Assembly (NCBI GenBank): GCA_023145595.1
Contig: JAGLDM010000409.1
Location: forward strand, 1 to 5,168
Source of the DNA: Flavobacteriaceae bacterium
GTDB lineage: Bacteria > Bacteroidota > Bacteroidia > Flavobacteriales > Flavobacteriaceae
Reading direction: 5' to 3'
DNA: 5,168 nt
Positions 1 through 5,168 of this stretch are shown here, in pieces. The position numbers and the translations under genes were made by a program. Position 1 is the stretch's first letter, and every line of letters starts with the position of its first letter. The notes below the pieces were generated by a model that was not told the DNA's origin, did not search any database, and saw nothing but the letters and a program-made list of their open reading frames with translations.

Positions 1-2063
1 AAGATGCAACAGCACAGATGGCATTATTGCAATTTATGCAAGCGGGTAAAACCCAAGTTGCAGTTCCTACAACGGTACATTGTGATCACTTAATTCAGGC
101 TAAAATGGGTGCTGATAAGGATTTGCAAAATGCATTGAACACAAGTAGTGAGGTTTTTAATTTTTTAGCATCTGTATCTAATAAGTACGGAATTGGTTTT
201 TGGAAACCAGGAGCAGGAATTATTCATCAAGTAGTTTTAGAAAATTATGCATTTCCTGGAGGAATGATGATTGGAACCGATTCTCATACAGTAAATGCTG
301 GTGGATTGGGAATGATTGCTATTGGTGTTGGAGGTGCTGATGCTGTTGATGTAATGGCAGGGATGCCGTGGGAATTGAAATTTCCAAAATTAATAGGTAT
401 TAAGTTAACCGGAAAATTATCTGGATGGACAGCCCCTAAAGATGTTATTTTAAAAGTTGCAGGGATTTTAACTGCTAAAGGAGGAACAGGATGTATTGTT
501 GAGTATTTTGGTGAAGGAGCCATAAATATGTCTGCAACAGGAAAAGGAACTATATGCAATATGGGGGCAGAGATTGGAGCAACAACTTCAACTTTTGGTT
601 ATGACGAGTCTATTGAACGTTATTTACGTTCTACAGGTCGTGATGATGTAGCAGATGCTGCTAATGGAATAGCACCTTATTTAACAGGTGATGCCGAAGT
701 ATATGCTAACCCAGAACAATATTTTGATCAAGTAATTGAAATTAATTTAGATGAATTAGTGCCGCATTTAAACGGACCTTTTACACCAGATTTAGCAACT
801 CCAGTTGGTGAAATGACTGAGAAAGCTAAAGCAAATGATTGGCCTTTAAAAGTTGAATGGGGATTGATAGGTTCTTGTACAAACTCATCATACGAAGATT
901 TGGCGCGTGCAGCATCTGTTGCAAAACAAGCCGTTGATAAAAAATTAGTTACAAAAGCAGAATTTGGAATTAATCCTGGTTCTGAACAAGTAAGATATAC
1001 TGCAGAACGCGATGGACTTTTAGATGCATTTAAAGATTTGAATGCTAAAATATTTACCAATGCTTGTGGACCCTGTATTGGTCAATGGGCAAGAGAAGGA
1101 GCAGATAAAGAAGAAAAAAACACAATCGTTCATTCGTTTAATAGAAATTTTTCTAAAAGAGCTGATGGGAATCCGAATACGCATGCATTTGTTGGTTCGC
1201 CATCAATGGTAGCAGCAGTGGCAATTGCAGGTCGATTGGACTTTAATCCATTAACAGATTCTTTAATCAATCAAGATGGAGAAGAAGTGATGCTAGAAGA
1301 GCCAAGTGGTTTGGAATTACCTCCAAAAGGATTTGATGTGGAGGATGCAGGATTTGTTGCTCCAATTAACGATGGAAGTGGAGTAGAAGTTGCGGTTTCT
1401 GAAACATCAGAAAGATTGCAATTGTTAACTCCTTTTACTCCTTTAACAAATGAAATTAACGGAGCAAAATTATTGATAAAAGCATTTGGAAAATGTACTA
1501 CAGATCACATTTCTATGGCAGGTCCATGGTTGCGATTCAGAGGACATTTAGATAATATTTCAAATAACTGTTTGATTGGTGCTGTAAATGCATTTGGAAA
1601 AGCAACAAATAAAGTTAAAAATCAATTGACAGGTGAATTTGCACCAGTGCCAGACACAGCACGTGCTTATAAAGCAGCGGGTGTAAAATCAATCGTTGTT
1701 GGTGACCATAATTATGGTGAGGGTTCTTCTCGTGAACACGCTGCAATGGAACCTCGTCATTTAGGTGTGGCTGCGGTAATTGTGAAATCTTTTGCTCGTA
1801 TTCATGAAACAAACTTAAAGAAACAAGGAATGTTAGGGTTAACATTTGCTAATGAAAGTGATTATGATTTAATTCAAGAAGATGATACATTTAACTTTTC
1901 TGACTTGAATGAATTTGCCCCAGGAAAACAATTAACATTGGATGTTGTTCATGGTGATGGATCAACAGACTCAATCAAATTGAATCACACTTATAATGCG
2001 GGTCAAATTGAATGGTATAATGAAGGTTCTGCCTTAAATCTTATCAAGAAGCAAAACGTTTAA
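1..2063 (+). CDS. acn: Aconitate hydratase, mitochondrial type (5'-truncated by window edge)
   Basis: Interconverts citrate and isocitrate through cis-aconitate in the cytoplasmic TCA cycle, using a [4Fe-4S] cluster. The frame is open from the window edge (first full codon at 3-5, reading [11 protein letters not shown]), so the true start lies outside; ATG at 18 is internal. 686 residues are visible; by comparison with pig mitochondrial aconitase (about 754 residues) roughly 67 are missing. The Gln at 15-17 matches pig Gln72. Asp and His of HCDHL are at 84-89, and TDSHT has its His at 285-287. The three cluster cysteines are in GSCTNSS (876-878) and ACGPC (1065-1067, 1074-1076). The C-terminal swivel domain carries CTTDHIS, RGHLDN (Arg at 1539-1541) and [10 protein letters not shown], with the catalytic Ser at 1725-1727 and Arg at 1731-1733. 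Similarity to the mitochondrial enzyme runs throughout, so this is neither AcnB nor a homoaconitase or isopropylmalate isomerase. A terminator follows, suggesting the transcript ends here. Confidence 0.97.
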   Translation, partial: DATAQMALLQFMQAGKTQVAVPTTVHCDHLIQAKMGADKDLQNALNTSSEVFNFLASVSNKYGIGFWKPGAGIIHQVVLENYAFPGGMMIGTDSHTVNAGGLGMIAIGVGGADAVDVMAGMPWELKFPKLIGIKLTGKLSGWTAPKDVILKVAGILTAKGGTGCIVEYFGEGAINMSATGKGTICNMGAEIGATTSTFGYDESIERYLRSTGRDDVADAANGIAPYLTGDAEVYANPEQYFDQVIEINLDELVPHLNGPFTPDLATPVGEMTEKAKANDWPLKVEWGLIGSCTNSSYEDLARAASVAKQAVDKKLVTKAEFGINPGSEQVRYTAERDGLLDAFKDLNAKIFTNACGPCIGQWAREGADKEEKNTIVHSFNRNFSKRADGNPNTHAFVGSPSMVAAVAIAGRLDFNPLTDSLINQDGEEVMLEEPSGLELPPKGFDVEDAGFVAPINDGSGVEVAVSETSERLQLLTPFTPLTNEINGAKLLIKAFGKCTTDHISMAGPWLRFRGHLDNISNNCLIGAVNAFGKATNKVKNQLTGEFAPVPDTARAYKAAGVKSIVVGDHNYGEGSSREHAAMEPRHLGVAAVIVKSFARIHETNLKKQGMLGLTFANESDYDLIQEDDTFNFSDLNEFAPGKQLTLDVVHGDGSTDSIKLNHTYNAGQIEWYNEGSALNLIKKQNV

Positions 2064-2092
2064 TAGCATTTTTTAAACATATAATTATTTAG

Positions 2093-2126
2093 AAAACTCA
2101 TGTATTCGCATGAGTTTTTTAATTTT
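2093..2126 (+). terminator. Intrinsic terminator after aconitase gene
   Basis: A perfect 10-bp inverted repeat, AAAACTCATG (2093-2102) and CATGAGTTTT (2109-2118), encloses a 6-base loop (TATTCG). It continues into a T-rich tract ending TTTTTTAATTTT. It begins 29 bases after the aconitase stop codon. This is the expected form of a Rho-independent terminator for the plus strand. It should separate aconitase from the thioredoxin-like gene downstream, although read-through cannot be excluded. Confidence 0.85.
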
Positions 2127-2219
2127 CACATAAAGCCTCATTTTTGATATTTTTAGGATGACCTTTTTTTTGTAAGGAAACAAAAATAATCCTACTAAGT
2201 CATAATAAAATCTTCACAC

Positions 2220-2780
2220 ATGAAAATATCAAAATCTCAACGTTCCAATATTATTTTTGTTTTAATTTTAGGAATAGTATTTTTCACACCTATAGGTGGT
2301 CAAATTAAGGAATTTGCTTCGAAGATGTTAGCCTTTTCTCCTTCCATAGAAGATGTAGAAGATAGAGTGGTGCTAAATAATTACCAGTGGAATTTAAAAG
2401 GTCAAAATACCGATGACATAAACTTTAACGATGTAAGGGGTAAAGTGGTGATTGTAAATTTCTGGGCAACTTGGTGTCCGCCTTGCAGAGCCGAAATGCC
2501 TAGTTTTCAAAAACTATATGATGATTATAAAGATAAAGTTGTTTTCTTGTTTGTTACCAACGATGATGTTAATAAGGTAAAGGGGTTTATGAAGAAGAAC
2601 AACTATGATTTACCATCTTATAATGAGTATAATAGGTCTCCTTCGGCTTTTAATGTGAGTAGTATTCCAGCCTCGTATTTAATTGATAAAAAAGGGGCTA
2701 TTATTATAGATAAAGTTGGAGCAGCAGATTGGAATAGTGATAAAGTTCGTGAATTATTAGATGATTTATTAGCAGAGTAG
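2220..2780 (+). CDS. TlpA/ResA-like membrane-anchored thiol-disulfide oxidoreductase
   Basis: A 186-residue thioredoxin-fold protein, probably a periplasmic thiol-disulfide exchange protein. Residues about 10-27 form one hydrophobic segment after a short Lys/Arg-containing N-terminus, which predicts an N-in membrane anchor with the catalytic domain in the periplasm. There is no lipobox cysteine, so it is not an obvious lipoprotein. The redox domain runs from about residue 55 to the end. WATWCPPCRAEMPSF carries the active-site CPPC at residues 86-89 (codons at 2475-2486), and SSIPAS (147-152) provides the cis-proline loop opposite it. CPPC and the following AEMP are typical of the TlpA/ResA/CcmG group, whose members reduce cytochrome c apoproteins or other periplasmic disulfides; the substrate here is unknown. 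The first ATG is chosen because the next Met (37) would lose the anchor. No Shine-Dalgarno sequence or convincing promoter is visible in the 93 bases after the aconitase terminator. The gene ends 20 bases from the convergent lptB stop. Confidence 0.88.
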   Translation: MKISKSQRSNIIFVLILGIVFFTPIGGQIKEFASKMLAFSPSIEDVEDRVVLNNYQWNLKGQNTDDINFNDVRGKVVIVNFWATWCPPCRAEMPSFQKLYDDYKDKVVFLFVTNDDVNKVKGFMKKNNYDLPSYNEYNRSPSAFNVSSIPASYLIDKKGAIIIDKVGAADWNSDKVRELLDDLLAE

Positions 2781-2800
2781 GTGTTAGAAATTTATATAGC

Positions 2801-3535
2801 CTAAAACTTTTTCCGTTTTAATTCAAAATCTTTACCAAGATAGACTCTACGAACCGTTTCGTCTTCGGCTAATTCTTCTGGAGTTCCTTCTTTTAATATA
2901 CCACCTTCAAACATTAAATAAGTTTTATCGGTAATTGCTAAAGTTTCTTGAACGTTATGGTCTGTTATTAATATTCCTATATTTCGATCTTTTAAATGTG
3001 CCACGATACTCTGTATATCTTCAACAGCAATTGGGTCAACTCCGGCAAAAGGCTCGTCTAATAAAATAAATTTTGGGTCTGAGGCCAAGCAACGCGCAAT
3101 TTCAGTTCTTCTACGCTCTCCACCAGAAAGTAAATCACCTTTGTTTTTACGTACGTGACCTAAACTGAACTCTTCAATTAAAGATTCCATTTTTTCTCGT
3201 TGTTCTTTTTTTGTGCGATTTGTAAATTGTAATACTGATAATATATTATCTTCTACCGTTAACTTTCTGAAAACTGAAGCTTCCTGTGCCAAATACCCAA
3301 TCCCTTTTTGGGCTCTTTTGTACATAGCATCTGTAGTGATATCCTCATTATCAAGATAAATATTTCCTCCGTTAGGTTGTATCATTCCAACTATCATATA
3401 AAAAGAAGTCGTTTTACCAGCGCCATTAGGCCCTAATAAACCTACGATTTCTCCTTGTTTTACTTGTAAAGAGATTCCTTTAACAACCTTTCGGGTCCCG
3501 TAAGTCTTTTGAATATTATCGGCTCTAAGTATCAT
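2801..3535 (-). CDS. lptB: LPS export ABC transporter ATP-binding protein LptB
   Basis: Cytoplasmic ATPase of the LptB2FGC complex, which extracts lipopolysaccharide from the inner membrane and drives it towards the outer membrane. The 244-residue length is close to E. coli LptB (241). All nucleotide-binding motifs are intact: Walker A GPNGAGKT (35-42), Q-loop Gln84, ABC signature LSGGE (136-140), Walker B FILLDE (156-161) with catalytic Glu161, D-loop after it (GVDP), and switch His193 in ITDHNV. The segment [14 protein letters not shown] is characteristic of LptB rather than of the related branched-chain amino-acid ATPases; its Phe89-Arg90 correspond to the E. coli residues that contact LptF/LptG. 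LptF, LptG and LptC are not in this window. It lies 68 bases downstream of tatC on the same strand with no clear promoter or terminator between, so co-transcription with tatC is plausible. No strong terminator is visible in the 20 bases before the convergent neighbour. Confidence 0.95.
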   Translation of the reverse strand: MILRADNIQKTYGTRKVVKGISLQVKQGEIVGLLGPNGAGKTTSFYMIVGMIQPNGGNIYLDNEDITTDAMYKRAQKGIGYLAQEASVFRKLTVEDNILSVLQFTNRTKKEQREKMESLIEEFSLGHVRKNKGDLLSGGERRRTEIARCLASDPKFILLDEPFAGVDPIAVEDIQSIVAHLKDRNIGILITDHNVQETLAITDKTYLMFEGGILKEGTPEELAEDETVRRVYLGKDFELKRKKF

Positions 3536-3603
3536 AGTTCTAATTAAAAGTGTTGATTATTACAATATTAATAAATATTTATGAGAATACTATTTTAATA
3601 AAA

Positions 3604-4422
3604 TTAGAGTTTTCTCAATTCTTTCGCCGCTTGTTTCTCTACTCTTTTAGAAATTAGAATACTAATTTCATACAATACCATAATCGGTATAGTTACAATT
3701 ACTTGGCTGGCAATATCTGGCGGAGTTATAATAGCTGATAATGTTAGTACTAAAACCAAGGCTATTTTTCTGTATTGTTTTAAAAAATCTGAAGTTACCA
3801 GTCCTATTTTTGTTAAAAAATAAATTAGAACAGGTAATTCAAACATTAAAGAAACCCCGAGTATGGTATTGGTAATTAGGTTTACGTGTGTTTTAAAATC
3901 AAACTTATTCTCGATCATATCCGAAATTTGAAAACTATAGAAAAAAGAAACTGACAAGGGTGCTATTACATAATAACTAAACAAGACACCAATAAAGAAT
4001 AACACAGATGCGTAAAACATAAATGCACGTGATTTTTTTTGCTCTTTTTCATGTAGTCCAGGGCTAATAAATTTCCACATTTCCCACAATACATAAGGGA
4101 ATGAAACAACGAGACCGAGTATTAAAGAGGTCCAAATTAAATTCATTAATTGTCCAGTTGGCGATAAACTTTGTAGGTTCGATTCAAAAGAGATGTTACA
4201 AAAATCGCTTTCAAACCCTATAAATTGAGCTCCTTGACAGAGCCATTGATAGGTTGGGAAATCACCATTTAAATGAGCAAATAAAATTTTATCATAAATA
4301 TAGCCTGCAAATGTAAAGATTGCAATGGCAACAATAAAAATTGCAAGTGTAGCTCGTATTAAGTGCCAACGTAATTGTTCTAGATGATCTAGAAAAGACA
4401 TTTCTTTTTGACTTTCGGACAT
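3604..4422 (-). CDS. tatC: Twin-arginine translocase subunit TatC
   Basis: Integral membrane core of the Tat system; it binds twin-arginine signal peptides and exports folded proteins. The 272-residue protein begins with the conserved cytoplasmic motif FLDHLEQLRWHL (Glu15 aligns with the signal-binding Glu of E. coli TatC). Six membrane segments can be read at about 20-40, 93-113, 133-155, 182-203, 219-233 and 238-256. The first cytoplasmic loop has WKFISPGLHEKE (116-127); a membrane Glu lies in MFELPV (Glu195, like E. coli Glu170), and ITPPD (232-236) is the conserved last periplasmic turn. The first periplasmic loop is about 20 residues longer than in E. coli and holds Cys62 and Cys75. I recall this loop as usual in Bacteroidota TatC. 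Met8 is an alternative start, but the upstream ATG keeps an ordinary N-terminus; the leader just before it is A/T-rich without a Shine-Dalgarno sequence. No tatA gene is nearby in the window. Confidence 0.96.
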   Translation of the reverse strand: MSESQKEMSFLDHLEQLRWHLIRATLAIFIVAIAIFTFAGYIYDKILFAHLNGDFPTYQWLCQGAQFIGFESDFCNISFESNLQSLSPTGQLMNLIWTSLILGLVVSFPYVLWEMWKFISPGLHEKEQKKSRAFMFYASVLFFIGVLFSYYVIAPLSVSFFYSFQISDMIENKFDFKTHVNLITNTILGVSLMFELPVLIYFLTKIGLVTSDFLKQYRKIALVLVLTLSAIITPPDIASQVIVTIPIMVLYEISILISKRVEKQAAKELRKL

Positions 4423-4643
4423 TTTAAAATATTACTTTTTTAAATTATATAGTGGATGCATACAGATCCAGTATAGGTGTCTTTATTTTTAACTGATTAT
4501 TCTCCCGTTACCACTAAAGTTTTAACAGCCATGGCGCTATAGGTGTTGTATTGAAAAGGTCAGGTGTTTTAATTGTGAATAAGTTTTATTAGATTTTCAA
4601 AAGAATCAACAATAAAAATGATTAAATTCGCATTTCTATGAAA

Positions 4644-4674
4644 TTGGTTGAATTAAAAAAAAGTTGTATCTTTA
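4644..4674 (+). promoter_or_regulatory. Candidate promoter of recQ
   Basis: TATCTTTA at 4667-4674 matches the Bacteroidota -7 consensus TAnnTTTG at every defined base except the last. TTG at 4644-4646 lies 20 bases upstream, within the usual spacing of the -33 element; a second TTG at 4648-4650 would give 16. The predicted start of transcription is near 4680, giving a leader of roughly 35-40 bases before the inferred GTG start of recQ. Called by eye from the consensus. Confidence 0.5.
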
Positions 4675-4678
4675 GTTG

Positions 4679-4712
4679 CAAATGTATCTAAAAATAGATT
4701 AATAACATGCAA
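4679..4712 (-). promoter_or_regulatory. Candidate promoter towards tatC
   Basis: Read on the minus strand, 4686-4679 is TACATTTG, a full match to the Bacteroidota -7 consensus TAnnTTTG. The nearest upstream TTG (complement of 4710-4712) gives a 23-base spacer, a little longer than usual. Transcription would start near 4673 and leave a leader of about 250 bases before tatC. No better consensus match is seen closer to tatC, but an 8-base box with four free or loose positions can occur by chance in AT-rich DNA. Confidence 0.33.
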
Positions 4713-4716
4713 GTTT

Positions 4717-5168
4717 GTGGAGGAAAATGATTTAAGCGGAGCACTGAAAAAACATTTCGGGTTTTCACAGTTTAAGGGGTTACAAGAAGAGGTTATTATG
4801 AGTCTTATGGCTGGTAATAACACGTTTGCAATTATGCCTACGGGAGGTGGTAAATCTATTTGCTACCAGTTGCCAGCATTAATGAAAGAAGGGACTGCAA
4901 TTATTGTTTCACCTTTGATTGCTTTGATGAAAAATCAGGTTGATGCAATTCGCGGAATTTCATCAGAACACGGGATAGCACATGTGTTGAATTCGTCTTT
5001 GAATAGAGGGGATATTGCAATTGTAAAATCAGATATAGAGAAAGGAATTACTAAGTTATTATATGTTGCTCCAGAATCTCTAACAAAAGAGGAATATGTT
5101 GATTTTTTAAAAAAACAAAAAATATCTTTTGTTGCTATAGATGAGGCACATTGTATTTCTGAATGGGG
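4717..5168 (+). CDS. recQ: ATP-dependent DNA helicase RecQ (3'-truncated by window edge)
   Basis: N-terminal 150 complete codons of a RecQ-family superfamily 2 helicase, a 3'-5' DNA unwinding enzyme in recombination and fork repair. RecQ motif 0 is FGFSQFKGLQEEVI (residues 14-27, with the adenine-contacting Gln23). Walker A is MPTGGGKS (40-47), followed by ICYQLP. Motif Ia is SPLIALMKNQV (65-75), YVAPESL (116-122) is motif Ib-like, and the DEAH box with CISEWG (142-151) is at the window edge. The second helicase lobe, zinc-binding, winged-helix and HRDC parts lie outside. The start is inferred as GTG at 4717: back to the in-frame stop at 4654 there is no ATG or TTG, and the next in-frame ATG (4798) would remove motif 0. 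ATGs at 4707 and 4727 are out of frame and stop after 7 and 2 codons. The gene is divergent from tatC. Confidence 0.93.
   Translation, partial: MEENDLSGALKKHFGFSQFKGLQEEVIMSLMAGNNTFAIMPTGGGKSICYQLPALMKEGTAIIVSPLIALMKNQVDAIRGISSEHGIAHVLNSSLNRGDIAIVKSDIEKGITKLLYVAPESLTKEEYVDFLKKQKISFVAIDEAHCISEW

Larger units (their letters stand above)
4423..4716. other. Divergent intergenic region between tatC and recQ
   Basis: I find no convincing gene in these 294 bases. The right part (about 4644-4716) holds promoter-like boxes for both directions. The centre (4501-4560) is about 42% G+C by hand count, against 27% and 22% in the 60 bases on either side. AGGTGT occurs three times (4475, 4541, 4562), and the longer form TATAGGTGT occurs twice (4472-4480 and 4538-4546). 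A weak hairpin, TGGAT/ATCCA with an 8-base loop, is at 4453-4470. On the minus strand a short ORF, ATG at 4532 to TAA at 4497, would encode MAVKTLVVTGE; it is too short to call. If tatC is transcribed from the box at 4679-4686, most of this gap would be a leader of about 250 bases. Confidence 0.6.

Noticed and set aside
284..1845. Long minus-strand open frames inside the aconitase gene (284-559, 728-1060, 1615-1845).
   Set aside because: They lie wholly within a strongly supported coding gene on the other strand, and their translations show no recognisable domain or motif.
2167..2186. TTTTTGT/ACAAAAA inverted repeat upstream of the TlpA-like gene.
   Set aside because: A 7-bp almost pure A/T stem in AT-rich intergenic DNA is likely chance and is not followed by a T-tract.
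2802..2820. TAAAAC/GTTTTA as a terminator between the convergent TlpA-like and lptB genes.
   Set aside because: Only a 6-bp A/T-rich stem, overlapping the last lptB codons, and no T-run follows on either strand.
3571..3582. Palindrome ATAAATATTTAT between tatC and lptB.
   Set aside because: Pure A/T self-complementary runs are common at this composition; no promoter boxes with correct spacing accompany it.
4379..4393. Near-perfect palindrome TCTAGATGATCTAGA inside tatC, like an operator site.
   Set aside because: It falls exactly on the codons for the conserved FLDHLE motif of TatC, so protein sequence explains it; no second copy was seen near a promoter.
4707..4730. MQVCGGK as the true RecQ N-terminus.
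   Set aside because: It is out of frame with the helicase and stops at 4728-4730. The GTG-started N-terminus (EENDLSGALKKHF) reads naturally into RecQ motif 0 without any edit.
5107..5118. A_AAA_AAA slippery heptamer in frame in recQ (5109-5115), a possible programmed -1 frameshift.
   Set aside because: The -1 frame stops at 5142 before the DEAH box, no stimulatory structure is evident, and A-runs are expected in AT-rich coding sequence.

Overview
The window looks like a stretch of ordinary chromosome from a member of the Bacteroidota, most likely the Flavobacteriaceae. The evidence is an AT-rich base composition, a mitochondrial-type aconitase, a TatC with the enlarged periplasmic loop I associate with Bacteroidota, little sign of Shine-Dalgarno sequences, and promoter-like boxes that fit the TTG / TAnnTTTG pattern of this phylum. 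This assignment rests on reading the protein sequences, not on a database search.

Layout, left to right. Bases 1-2063 (+) hold the C-terminal ~90% of aconitate hydratase, cut by the left window edge and followed by a clear intrinsic terminator (2093-2126). Bases 2220-2780 (+) encode a membrane-anchored TlpA/ResA-like thioredoxin-fold protein. Twenty bases later, converging on it, are two minus-strand genes: lptB (2801-3535), the ATPase of the lipopolysaccharide exporter, and upstream of it tatC (3604-4422), the core subunit of the twin-arginine translocase. A 294-base non-coding gap (4423-4716) separates tatC from a divergent recQ helicase gene (4717 onward, +), cut by the right window edge just after its DEAH box.

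Three of the five genes concern the cell envelope: periplasmic thiol redox, LPS export and folded-protein export. The flanking genes are central metabolism (TCA cycle) and DNA repair. All five proteins keep their diagnostic motifs and none appears broken. I see no insertion sequence, CRISPR array, RNA gene, phage gene or defence system.

The points worth a second look are in the tatC-recQ gap. recQ has no usable ATG and appears to start at GTG, overlapped by two out-of-frame ATGs. Candidate -7 boxes for the two divergent genes lie 4 bases apart. A GC-richer island of about 60 bases, with short direct repeats and a possible 11-codon ORF, lies in the presumptive tatC leader. From memory of flavobacterial gene order, a kdsD/kpsF-type sugar-phosphate isomerase gene is often found in this gap and is absent here. 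I did not find a convincing new biological system.
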